This document shows, piece after piece, positions 52,244 through 60,993 of a DNA stretch of 64,000 nucleotides. The DNA comes from JBGTGG01 sp041746855. Lineage in GTDB: Bacteria > Bacteroidota > Bacteroidia > Cytophagales > Cyclobacteriaceae. The notes under the pieces are model-generated. The model ran no database searches. It saw only the letters and a program-made list of their open reading frames with translations, and was not told the DNA's origin. The position numbers and the translations under genes are program-made. How positions within the stretch are numbered: position 1 is the first letter of the stretch; each line of letters opens with the position of its first letter. The stretch lies in NCBI GenBank assembly GCA_041746855.1, contig JBGTGG010000152.1, positions 1 through 64,000 of the forward strand, written 5' to 3'.

Positions 52244-53413
52244 ATGAAAAACTATATTTTACCAATTATTGCTGCTATCACGATAGTGGCCTGCCAATCA
52301 GGCAATGAAGTTGACAAAAAGAAGAGTGAACTTGATAAAGCAAAACTTGAACTATTAACTGTTAAAGAAAAAATTGCAATCCTCGAAAAGGAAATCAGCG
52401 AACTCGATCCTGAATATGCAAAGGAGAACAGCAATGCTGTTCTCGTTTCTACTTTTGTTGCAAAGAAAAAACCGTTTGAGCATAAAGTTGAAACCAGAGG
52501 TGCTGTTGAATCACGAAGAAATGTGTACCTAAGCGCCCAAACTGTTGGTGAGATCAAGAAAATACATGTGCGCGAAGGCCAACAGGTTTCGCAAGGTCAG
52601 GCCTTGATCGAATTGGATGCTGACGTGCTGCGTAAATCAATTGGTGAACTAAGGACTTCACTTGAATTGGCAAATACTGTATATGAAAAGCAAACAAAAC
52701 TTTGGGAACAAAAAATTGGAACCGAAGTGCAGTACCTGCAAGCCAAAAACAACAAGGAATCATTGGAGAGCAAATTAGCGACCATGAATGCACAACTTAA
52801 TCAGACTGTTGTGCGTGCACCTTTCACAGGAACGATCGATCAGTTGACCGCACAACTTGGTGAGATGGCTTCTCCGGGTGTACCCCTCATTCGCATCGTA
52901 AGCTCTCAAGAAATGTTTTTGAGCAGCGATGTTTCAGAGCGTTTTATTGGAAGGTTTAAGGCAGGTGACAAGGTGGATATCTATTTTCCGATGATTGACA
53001 AAACAATCGCGTCTGTTATAGCTTCTGTAGGGCAGGTGATAAATCCTGAGAACAGAACGTTTGAAGTGGAGGTAAAACTTCCAAGCATAGACTTTATCGT
53101 AAAACCAAATCAAGTGGTTCTTCTTCGATTAAGCGATTATATAAACGAGAACGCCATTGCCGTTCCTACCCGCCTTATTCAAAAGGATGAATTGGGGCAA
53201 TACATTTATATAGCTGAAAAAAGGGAGCAGGGATTGGTAGCCAGGAAAGTGCATGTAACCACCGGAACATCCTTTGAAAAAGAAACTGAAATTATTGAGG
53301 GGTTAAAAGGAAACGAAGCCATTGTTGATCAGGGTTTCCGTGATTTGACAGAAGGTGTTTTGGTCACTGTTGCTGAAAACACCACGACCACAGAAGAAGT
53401 AGCAAATAACTAA
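52244..53413 (+). CDS. RND efflux periplasmic adaptor (HlyD/MFP) lipoprotein
   Basis: 389 aa from ATG 52244 (MKNYILPIIAAITIVACQSG); the frame opens earlier at 52211, but the signal with lipobox (IVAC, Cys17) begins here. An adaptor links the inner-membrane pump to TolC. Seen in order: a coiled-coil segment (VDKKKSELDKAKLELL), lipoyl-like halves (VYLSAQTVGEIKKIHVREGQQVSQGQALIEL and VVRAPFTGTIDQLTAQLGEMASPG), and beta-barrel and membrane-proximal domains. It is 25 nt from the pump gene. Confidence 0.92.
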   Translation: MKNYILPIIAAITIVACQSGNEVDKKKSELDKAKLELLTVKEKIAILEKEISELDPEYAKENSNAVLVSTFVAKKKPFEHKVETRGAVESRRNVYLSAQTVGEIKKIHVREGQQVSQGQALIELDADVLRKSIGELRTSLELANTVYEKQTKLWEQKIGTEVQYLQAKNNKESLESKLATMNAQLNQTVVRAPFTGTIDQLTAQLGEMASPGVPLIRIVSSQEMFLSSDVSERFIGRFKAGDKVDIYFPMIDKTIASVIASVGQVINPENRTFEVEVKLPSIDFIVKPNQVVLLRLSDYINENAIAVPTRLIQKDELGQYIYIAEKREQGLVARKVHVTTGTSFEKETEIIEGLKGNEAIVDQGFRDLTEGVLVTVAENTTTTEEVANN

Positions 53414-53438
53414 TTGATAAACGTCTACACAGATTATC

Positions 53439-56400
53439 ATGAGCGAAAACAATAACGAATTAAAGGTTGATAAAGAATTTGGTTTATCAACCTTAGCGAT
53501 TGGCAACAGGACCACGGTTATTTTCCTTGCCTTTTTGATTGCAGTGATGGGGGTTTCTACCTACAATAGTTTGCCCAAGGACAGCTACCCCGAGATAAAA
53601 CAACCAGTAGTATACATTGGCACGCCCTATCCGGGAAACTCTCCTATTGATATGGAGAATTTGGTAACGCGTGAAATTGAAAAGGAGATCAACACGATTT
53701 CCGAAGTAGACAATATAAAGTCCACCTCAGTTCAGGATTATTCTACGATTATCGTAGAATTCAATACCGATACCCCGGTGGAGGAAGCACTTACCAAAGT
53801 AAAAGATGCAGTGGACCGTGCAAAGCCGGAATTGCCCGATGATTTGCCCAGCGATCCGAATGTGTTCGAATTGAATTTCTCGGAATTCCCGATTATGAAC
53901 ATCAACCTTTCGGGTAATTATTCTTTGGAACAACTGAAGCGATATGCTGAATACTTGGAAGATGAAATTGAAGGTGTAACGGAAATTTCCAAAGTTGAAA
54001 TTCGCGGTGTTGATGAAAAGGAAGTAAAAGTAAAAGTAAACCCGTATTTTCTTGAAGCCAGAAAACTAAATTTTTCAGATGTTGAAAGTGCAATACAAGC
54101 TGAAAACGTAACCCTTTCGGGCGGTAATATTTTAGATGATGGAATTCGCAGGACCCTTCGGGTAGTGGGTGAGTTTTCAGACCCCCGCCAGATCGAAGAC
54201 ATTGTTGTAAAAAATGAAAAAGGAAACATCGTTTACTTACGCGACATCGCCACAGTAGAGTTCGATTACATCGACAAACAAAGTTACGCACGCTTGGAAA
54301 AGCAGCCCGTGGTAATGGTGGATGTGATTAAGCGTAGTGGACAAAATTTATTGAATGCCACTGAGAAAGTAAATGCCATTCTTGAAAAAGCAAAGAAGGA
54401 TGTATTTCCTTCCGATTTGGATGTAAGCATCACCAATGATCAATCATCTTTTACTAAAGAGATGGTGAGCAGTTTGGAAAATAATATTATATCCGGTGTA
54501 ATTGTAGTGGTTTTTGTACTCATGCTTTTCCTTGGAACACGAAATGCATTATTTGTTGGTATCGCGATTCCCATGTCAATGTTGCTTTCATTTCTGGTGC
54601 TGGGAGCAATCGGCTACACCGTAAACATGATGGTACTGTTTGGGATGATCATGGCATTGGGAATGTTGGTGGACAATGGAATCGTGGTAGTGGAAAACGT
54701 ATATCGTTTATACGAAGAAGGATACGATTTGATCAGTGCAACCAAGCTTGGTGTTGGAGAGATTGCATGGCCCATTATTTCTTCAACAGCAACTACCCTT
54801 GCTGCGTTTTTGCCATTGGCGATGTGGCCGGGTCTTATGGGTGAGTTTATGAAGTATCTGCCGATCACCTTGATTATTGTATTGTCTTCTTCACTATTTG
54901 TCGGCTTGGTGATTGTGCCGGTGCTCGCCTCCCTGTTGATGAAGCATGAAGGAAGCTCCGTTGTGAAGAGACGGAAAATGTGGAGGCGAGTGGCAATTTA
55001 TGTAGGGCTGGGGGTTTTGTTTATTTTGCTAAAAGTGTTTTGGCTGGGAAATATTTTAATCCTGATAGCCTTACTTACGGTATTGAATGTTTTTGTATTC
55101 GCGCCTGCATCACACTCTTTTCAAACGAAGGTCTTGCCACGGTTGGAATCTCGTTACTCAAAAATAATTGGATTCGCTTTGCGCGGAAGAAATCCACTAT
55201 GGTTCTTTTTTGGGGCGGTGGCAATGTTGATCCTTTCTATTGCTTTGATGGGGGTCTTTCCACCAAAAGTTATTTACTTCCCGGAAAATGAACCAAAATA
55301 TGTTAACGTTTTTATTGAATTCCCGGTAGGAACAGACATCGAAGAGACCAACAGGTTTACCGAACAAGTAGAAGACAAAGTGCTGTCACTGGTGAAAGAA
55401 TATGGTGACGTGGTGGAATCAGTAATCGGAAATGTAGGCCAGGGAACCGGTGATCCGAATGACCCTTCCAATATTGGACAAGCCGATACTCCGAACAAAG
55501 CCCGTATTACGGTCAACTTTGTGGACTTCAAATTCCGAAATGGTGTTGGAACAAACGAGATACTCAACAAAGTTCGGGAAGGTATAAAAGGAACTCCCGG
55601 TGTTACAGTAACGGTCGACAAAAATGCGGATGGACCACCAACAGGTAAGCCCATTCAGATTGAACTTTCAGGCGATGATTATGTAACGCTTACACGTGTG
55701 GCCGAAGGGATGAAGAAAACGATCAATGAGTCAGGGATACCAGGCATTGAAAAATTAAAAACCGATCTGGAAACAGGAAAACCCGAGTTGATTGTGGAAA
55801 TTGATCGTGAGAAGGCAAGAAGATTTGGCTTGTCAACGTACGCAGTTGCGAATGAAGTCCGCACTTCACTGTTTGGAAAAGAGGTTTCAAAATTCAAGCA
55901 AGGTGAAGATGATTACAAAATCCAACTTCGATTGGAAGATAAGTACCGGTATGATGTGGATGCCTTGATGAACAAGAACATCACCTTCCGTGATCAGACG
56001 AACGGAAAAATTTCGCAAGTACCGATCTCTTCCGTGGCAAAAGTGGAACTTACTTCCACCTACGGATCGGTGAAGCGAAAAGATCTCAAACGCATGATCA
56101 CCATCAGCTCCAATGTGTTGACGGGTTATAATCCAACCCAAATCAATGATCAGATAAAATTGTTGCTGGCGGATTTTAATATGCCTCCGGGATATACGTT
56201 CAAGTTTGGAGGAGAGCAGGAAAAGCAAGCTGAAGAAATGAGTTTCCTGGGTGGAGCATTGATGCTGGCAATTTTCTTGATCTTTTTGATCATTGTTGCA
56301 CAGTTTAACAAGATCACGGCTCCATTGATCATCATGACATCGGTATTGTTTAGCACCATCGGTGTTTTCCTTGGTCTGCTGATTTTCCGGATGGACTTTG

Positions 56401-56837
56401 TTGTAATTATGACCATGATTGGAATTATTTCATTGGCCGGTGTGGTTGTAAATAATGCAATTGTATTGATTGACTTTATTGAATTGAAGAAGAAGAGATT
56501 ACGAGAAGAATTGGGTGTGAAAAAATTACCGATGCCCGATGTAATTATGATGATTGCAGAAGCCGGAAAGACCCGTTTACGCCCCGTGTTGCTAACGGCT
56601 ATCACCACGGTGTTGGGATTGTTGCCGTTGGCAATCGGTATCAACATCGACTTCATTAAATTCTTTCAATCGTATGATGCGGATTTCTATATAGGAGGGG
56701 ATAGTGTAATGTTCTGGGGCCCGCTGTCCTGGACAATTATTTATGGCTTGACATTCGCTACCTTCCTTACGCTGGTGGTGGTGCCGGTGATGTATCTCTT
56801 GATCGAAAAGATTACGGCAAGATTTACATCCGATTAA
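53439..56837 (+). CDS. RND-family multidrug efflux permease
   Basis: 1132 aa, normal for the HAE/AcrB type (slightly long). It is a proton-driven pump of the inner membrane with 12 helices and two large periplasmic loops. Seen: the N-terminal helix and Pro-rich loop (IKQPVVYIGTPYPGNSPIDMENLVT), the proton-relay Asp in ALGMLVDNGIVVVENVYRL, and the C-terminal GVVVNNAIVLIDFIELKKKRL. An extra hydrophobic segment around residues 500-560 (VAIYVGLGVLFILLKVFWLG) is longer than usual. Last gene of the TetR-controlled operon. Confidence 0.95.
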   Translation: MSENNNELKVDKEFGLSTLAIGNRTTVIFLAFLIAVMGVSTYNSLPKDSYPEIKQPVVYIGTPYPGNSPIDMENLVTREIEKEINTISEVDNIKSTSVQDYSTIIVEFNTDTPVEEALTKVKDAVDRAKPELPDDLPSDPNVFELNFSEFPIMNINLSGNYSLEQLKRYAEYLEDEIEGVTEISKVEIRGVDEKEVKVKVNPYFLEARKLNFSDVESAIQAENVTLSGGNILDDGIRRTLRVVGEFSDPRQIEDIVVKNEKGNIVYLRDIATVEFDYIDKQSYARLEKQPVVMVDVIKRSGQNLLNATEKVNAILEKAKKDVFPSDLDVSITNDQSSFTKEMVSSLENNIISGVIVVVFVLMLFLGTRNALFVGIAIPMSMLLSFLVLGAIGYTVNMMVLFGMIMALGMLVDNGIVVVENVYRLYEEGYDLISATKLGVGEIAWPIISSTATTLAAFLPLAMWPGLMGEFMKYLPITLIIVLSSSLFVGLVIVPVLASLLMKHEGSSVVKRRKMWRRVAIYVGLGVLFILLKVFWLGNILILIALLTVLNVFVFAPASHSFQTKVLPRLESRYSKIIGFALRGRNPLWFFFGAVAMLILSIALMGVFPPKVIYFPENEPKYVNVFIEFPVGTDIEETNRFTEQVEDKVLSLVKEYGDVVESVIGNVGQGTGDPNDPSNIGQADTPNKARITVNFVDFKFRNGVGTNEILNKVREGIKGTPGVTVTVDKNADGPPTGKPIQIELSGDDYVTLTRVAEGMKKTINESGIPGIEKLKTDLETGKPELIVEIDREKARRFGLSTYAVANEVRTSLFGKEVSKFKQGEDDYKIQLRLEDKYRYDVDALMNKNITFRDQTNGKISQVPISSVAKVELTSTYGSVKRKDLKRMITISSNVLTGYNPTQINDQIKLLLADFNMPPGYTFKFGGEQEKQAEEMSFLGGALMLAIFLIFLIIVAQFNKITAPLIIMTSVLFSTIGVFLGLLIFRMDFVVIMTMIGIISLAGVVVNNAIVLIDFIELKKKRLREELGVKKLPMPDVIMMIAEAGKTRLRPVLLTAITTVLGLLPLAIGINIDFIKFFQSYDADFYIGGDSVMFWGPLSWTIIYGLTFATFLTLVVVPVMYLLIEKITARFTSD

Positions 56838-56851
56838 AATAAAAATATTTC

Positions 56852-56883
56852 AATCCCGACTATGTGAAAACATGGTCGGGATT
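56852..56883 (+). terminator. long hairpin after the efflux operon
   Basis: AATCCCGACTATGT-GAAA-ACATGGTCGGGATT is a 14-bp stem with one G-U pair and a GNRA-type loop, starting 14 nt after the pump stop. It is not followed by a T-tract (AAACAATG follows, leading into the next gene at 56889), so it is either a weak terminator or an mRNA 3'-end stabiliser. Confidence 0.5.
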
Positions 56884-56888
56884 AAACA

Positions 56889-58148
56889 ATGAATATTCGA
56901 AAGCTGATGTTGTTTTTTGTGTTGTTGGGTATATTTTTCCTTGTTGACCTCTACGTCTTTCAGGCAGTAGTGTCATTTAGTAAAAATTGGACAACGATAC
57001 CGAAAAATATTTTTCGCTATGGATATTGGTTTGTTTCGTTGGTGACGTGGGCGGGGTTGACCTGGTTTTTCTATGGTGATCCGTATCGTCATGCAACGCA
57101 GTACCGCAGCTTAGTCCTGGTGGTTGTTTTCATAAATTATTTTTCCAAACTTTTTGCAGTGCTCTTTTTGTTTATCGATGATGCCCAACGGGGCGTTCGG
57201 TGGGTATCGCGTTGGTTAAATAAAGGAGCTTCGGGCGACTTGCCTGGAGAATCAATTTCACGATCCGACTTTTTAATGAAGACCGCCATGGTAGCTGCTG
57301 CTGTTCCGTTTTCCGGAATGGTGTATGGGATAATTTCTGGTGCCTACGATTACCGTATTAGAAGAAAAACTGTTTACCTTCCCAACCTTCCATCTTCTTT
57401 TGATGGGATTACCATTGGCCAACTTTCGGATATCCACTCGGGAAGTTTTTTCAACAAGACTGCCGTAAAAGGTGGTGTTGAAATGTTTTTAAATGAAAAG
57501 CCGGATGTTGTTTTTTTTACCGGTGATCTCGTGAACAATGAAACTGCAGAAGTAAAAGAATATTTCGATGTCTTCAATAAAGTGAAAGCACCGTTGGGGG
57601 TTTTCTCTGTTACTGGAAACCATGATTACGGTGAATACAAATCCTGGCCATCGGAAGCAGCGAAACAAAAGAATTTCACTGATCTGATTGCCGCGCACAA
57701 ACAGATGGGCTTTGATTTGTTGATGAATGAAAACCGATTCATTGAAATGGATGGCGAACGGATTGCGATTTTAGGAGTTGAAAACTGGGGCACCGGGCGA
57801 TTTCCAAAATATGGTAAACTGAACCTTGCCCATGCAGGCTCAGAAGAAGCACCGGTAAAACTTTTATTGTCGCACGACCCGAGCCATTGGGATGCGCAGG
57901 TGCGTAAAGACTATACAGACATTGATATGATGTTTGCAGGACATACACATGGCTTTCAATTTGGCGTTGAAATTGGCGATTTAAAATGGAGCCCCTCTCA
58001 ATATGTATACAAACAATGGGGAGGATTATACCACGAAGAGAATCAGTTCTTGTATGTAAACCGAGGGTTTGGATTTCTTGGATACCCTGGCAGGGTAGGG
58101 ATGCCTCCTGAGCTTACGATTGTTACATTGAAGCGGGGAAAGGGTTAG
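56889..58148 (+). CDS. membrane-anchored metallophosphoesterase
   Basis: 419 aa. Several N-terminal hydrophobic helices (about 5-30, 42-64, 76-98, and one at 137-155) anchor it. The calcineurin-like phosphoesterase domain (about 170-400) has all metal ligands: SDIHSG, GDLVN, GNHDYG and GHTHGFQ. The layout is that of YkuE-like proteins, which hydrolyse phosphodiester bonds in nucleotides or lipids; the substrate here is not known. ATG start. Confidence 0.9.
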   Translation: MNIRKLMLFFVLLGIFFLVDLYVFQAVVSFSKNWTTIPKNIFRYGYWFVSLVTWAGLTWFFYGDPYRHATQYRSLVLVVVFINYFSKLFAVLFLFIDDAQRGVRWVSRWLNKGASGDLPGESISRSDFLMKTAMVAAAVPFSGMVYGIISGAYDYRIRRKTVYLPNLPSSFDGITIGQLSDIHSGSFFNKTAVKGGVEMFLNEKPDVVFFTGDLVNNETAEVKEYFDVFNKVKAPLGVFSVTGNHDYGEYKSWPSEAAKQKNFTDLIAAHKQMGFDLLMNENRFIEMDGERIAILGVENWGTGRFPKYGKLNLAHAGSEEAPVKLLLSHDPSHWDAQVRKDYTDIDMMFAGHTHGFQFGVEIGDLKWSPSQYVYKQWGGLYHEENQFLYVNRGFGFLGYPGRVGMPPELTIVTLKRGKG

Positions 58149-58200
58149 GTTTTACTGCCTTCTTTGCAAGAAATTTACAAGTGGAGCTCTATAGTTTTAG

Positions 58201-58290
58201 ATGGGAATTATCAATAAGCGATATATATTAAAGACTTGGTTAGAGCCAAATACGGCAAAAAAACTGCTGGATTTAGTTAAATTTGAGTAA
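58201..58290 (+). CDS. 29-aa ORF coupled to the endonuclease gene
   Basis: ATG 58201 to TAA 58288-58290 encodes MGIINKRYILKTWLEPNTAK plus nine residues. Its stop overlaps the endonuclease start as TAATG, a typical coupling arrangement, and an in-frame TAG sits directly before its ATG, so it is not an extension of anything upstream. It is too short for a helix-turn-helix controller protein; it may be a leader peptide that sets endonuclease translation, or a chance ORF. No homology recognised. Confidence 0.4.
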   Translation: MGIINKRYILKTWLEPNTAKKLLDLVKFE

Positions 58291-59168
58291 TGATTAATGA
58301 AAAAGACCCTACGCAACAGCCATTAGCAGAAATCTTTGGGTTTCCTATAAATAACCTGTCGGAAAGAGCGAAGCGCTATAGAGACAACAAGCTTTGTCCA
58401 TTCAATAATATAGTTTCCAATTGCACCAAGAATAGTATTGAGTTCCCTTTAGGTGTTTGCAGTATACATCATAAAGGGGATCCTGTAATTATTTGTCCGA
58501 TAAGGTTTAGGGAAGACTGGAATATTATTAGCGATGCAGCAAGCTTCATTTTTGACAATAAATCCACGTGGACACATGTAGGTGAAGTTCGGCTGAAAGA
58601 TAAGCACGGTAAGTCAGCAGGAAATATTGACTACGTTCTGGTTTCGTATGATGATAAAGGCCGTGTTCTTGATTTTGGTTCATTGGAAGTTCAAGCGGTT
58701 TACATTTCAGGGAATTTAACAGGGCCTTTTACAGCTTATTTAGAAGACCCGTCACTAAGCTTTACTTGGGATCAAGCATTCAAATCCCCCAAGCCCGACT
58801 ATCTTTCATCTTCAAGAAAAAGACTAATTCCCCAAATAATTGCGAAGGGTTCTATCCTAAAGCAGTGGAAAAAAAAACAGGTTGTAGCTCTACAAACTAG
58901 TTTTTACAATACGCTTCCTGAATTACCAGAGTTCGACAAGGCGGAGTCTGACTTTGCTTTTTTTCTCTATGATCTTGTTCCTGTAAAGAAGAGCAAAACC
59001 CTAGAACTAGAATTGCAAAGAGTAGTTTATACAAAATTTGCAAAAGCTTTAGAACAGATCGCAAATTTTGAAGCTGGTTCAATTAAGGATTTTACTGAAA
59101 TACTACAGAAGAAACTTGATGCAAAGCGCTCAGGAAAAACTGATACCGATAACCTTGTTGTGGAATGA
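58290..59168 (+). CDS. NotI-family type II restriction endonuclease
   Basis: 292 aa (NotI itself is longer, about 380 aa). The first 70 residues hold the four-cysteine iron-binding motif of the family: C36 (LCPFNN), C45 (SNCTK), C57 (GVCS) and C69 (IICPIRFRE). The catalytic PD-(D/E)XK-like core follows: E99 (HVGEVRL), D114 (GNIDYVLVSYDD) and E133-x-Q135 (GSLEVQAVY), with Gln in place of the usual Lys as in NotI. ATG start overlaps the preceding TAA; the stop overlaps the methylase start (ATGA). It would cut unmodified DNA at an unknown site. Confidence 0.85.
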   Translation: MINEKDPTQQPLAEIFGFPINNLSERAKRYRDNKLCPFNNIVSNCTKNSIEFPLGVCSIHHKGDPVIICPIRFREDWNIISDAASFIFDNKSTWTHVGEVRLKDKHGKSAGNIDYVLVSYDDKGRVLDFGSLEVQAVYISGNLTGPFTAYLEDPSLSFTWDQAFKSPKPDYLSSSRKRLIPQIIAKGSILKQWKKKQVVALQTSFYNTLPELPEFDKAESDFAFFLYDLVPVKKSKTLELELQRVVYTKFAKALEQIANFEAGSIKDFTEILQKKLDAKRSGKTDTDNLVVE

Positions 59169-60055
59169 AAAATCAACTAAACATATTTGATATTTCTGAA
59201 ACTCGGCAAGTAAGTCCGGTAATAAATGTCGCTTCAGTTCCACAACGAAGTCCATTCAGGTATCCTGGTGGAAAGACATGGTTAATCCCAACGGTTAGAC
59301 AATGGTTAAAACAAAATCATAAACCTGCAAGTATTTTAATTGAACCCTTTGCTGGAGGGGGTATTGTAAGCTTGACTGCTGCATTTGAAAAATTGGCTGA
59401 CCATATAACCATGGTTGAGATGGACCAAGAAATAGCTGCCGTATGGGAAGTGATTCTTAATAAAAGAAATAAATGGCTTGCAGAAAAGATACTTAAATTT
59501 GACCTTAATCATGAAAACGTTAAGATTGAATTTGACAGACCAAATAAGAGGATTCATGACATCGCATTTTGCACGATACTAAAAAACAGAATTTTTCATG
59601 GCGGCATTCTTGCAAAAGGTTCTGGAATGATAAAAAAGGGAGAAAACGGAAAAGGAATCTCTTCTCGTTGGTATCCTAAGACGTTACACGACAGAATAAT
59701 TGCAATTGATTATGTAAAAAATAAAATAGATTTTATAAATGGAGACGCATTTGAAATCTTAGAGGACAATAAAGACAAGAGAGACGCTTACTTTTTTATT
59801 GACCCACCCTACACAGTTGCAGGCAGACGTCTCTACACTCATTTTGATATTGACCATGAGAAATTATTTCAGTTGACAGCAAAACTTAAAGGAAAGTTTA
59901 TGTTGACTTATGATGACACATCGGAAATACGACATTTAGCCCATCATTACAACTTAGCGTATAAGACGATACCAATGAAGACAACACATCATTTAGAGAA
60001 AAACGAAATTATTATTTCCGATAACTTTTCATGGTGGCACCCAAACAATGATTGA
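59165..60055 (+). CDS. D12-class DNA adenine methyltransferase
   Basis: 296 aa. It protects host DNA against the upstream endonuclease by N6-adenine methylation with SAM. D12 motifs: FRYPGGKTW (31-39), the SAM-binding EPFAGGGIVSLTAA (60-73) and the catalytic DPPYTVAG (213-220). It overlaps the endonuclease stop by 4 nt, so both are made together. Adenine specificity is inferred from the D12 (Dam/MboII) class; a cytosine-N4 target cannot be fully excluded from DPPY alone. Convergent with gnd. Confidence 0.9.
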   Translation: MKNQLNIFDISETRQVSPVINVASVPQRSPFRYPGGKTWLIPTVRQWLKQNHKPASILIEPFAGGGIVSLTAAFEKLADHITMVEMDQEIAAVWEVILNKRNKWLAEKILKFDLNHENVKIEFDRPNKRIHDIAFCTILKNRIFHGGILAKGSGMIKKGENGKGISSRWYPKTLHDRIIAIDYVKNKIDFINGDAFEILEDNKDKRDAYFFIDPPYTVAGRRLYTHFDIDHEKLFQLTAKLKGKFMLTYDDTSEIRHLAHHYNLAYKTIPMKTTHHLEKNEIIISDNFSWWHPNND

Positions 60056-60073
60056 CAAGAAAGATAGGACTTT

Positions 60074-60970
60074 TCACTTCTTCTCCACCGCATGCCCACC
60101 AAATTCATTTCGTAAAGCCGCAACAATTTTTCCTGAAAATGTATCCGTTTCCAATGAACGATAGCGCATCAACACGGAAAGCGCAATCACTGGGGTAGCA
60201 ATTTGTCTTTCCATTGCGGTATCCAATGTCCATTTACCTTCACCGGAGGAATGCATGATCCCTTTGATCTGATCAAGGTTGGCATCTTTTGAAAGTGCGC
60301 GTTCGGTAAGTTCCATTAGCCAGGAGCGAACAACACTTCCATGGTTCCATACCTTGGCTACTTTTTCCAGGTTTAAATTGAATTCACTTTTTTGCATCAC
60401 TTCAAATCCCTCGGCAATCGACTGCATCATGCCGTATTCAATTCCGTTGTGGATCATTTTCACAAAATGCCCGGAGCCGAAAGGTCCACAATACAAGTGG
60501 CCATCTTTTACGCTTATACCCGTAAAGAGTTTGCTGCAATATTCATAGGAGGATGGATCTCCTCCCACCATCGTACACGCACCATTGCGCGCACCTTCCT
60601 GACCACCGCTGGTGCCACAATCCAGAAAACCGATTCCTGATGTTGCCAGTTCTTCGCCTCTTCGGATAGAATCTTTAAAAAATGAATTTCCACCATCGAT
60701 GATGATATCACCTTTTTCAAGTAATGGTTTTAATGTTTGAATGGCTTGATCCACCAGTTCACCGGCCGGAATCATTAACCAAATCACGCGCGCTGGCTGC
60801 AATGATGAACAAAGGGATTCAATTGACGAAGCGCCATGTATTCCTTCTGCTGCTATTTTCTTTACAGCGGTTTCATTAATATCAAAAGCAATCACTTCAT
60901 GTCCATGATCTCTTGCATTAAGTGCGAGATTAAATCCCATTTTGCCAAGTCCAATTAATCCGATTTGCAT
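60074..60970 (-). CDS. gnd: 6-phosphogluconate dehydrogenase, decarboxylating, short form
   Basis: 298 aa, the short GndA/YqeC class rather than the 470-residue form. It oxidises and decarboxylates 6-phosphogluconate to ribulose-5-phosphate. Motifs: the Rossmann GLIGLGKMGFNLALNARDHGH, the substrate region GTSGGQEGARNGACTMVGG with the nearby FVKMIHNGIEYGMMQ Lys-His-Asn catalytic segment, and GEGKWTLDTAMERQIATPV. NAD or NADP preference is not fixed by eye. Next to the gluconokinase gene, whose product is its substrate. Confidence 0.93.
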   Translation of the reverse strand: MQIGLIGLGKMGFNLALNARDHGHEVIAFDINETAVKKIAAEGIHGASSIESLCSSLQPARVIWLMIPAGELVDQAIQTLKPLLEKGDIIIDGGNSFFKDSIRRGEELATSGIGFLDCGTSGGQEGARNGACTMVGGDPSSYEYCSKLFTGISVKDGHLYCGPFGSGHFVKMIHNGIEYGMMQSIAEGFEVMQKSEFNLNLEKVAKVWNHGSVVRSWLMELTERALSKDANLDQIKGIMHSSGEGKWTLDTAMERQIATPVIALSVLMRYRSLETDTFSGKIVAALRNEFGGHAVEKK

Positions 60971-60993
60971 AGTTGTTTATTTTGTCAGTACAA

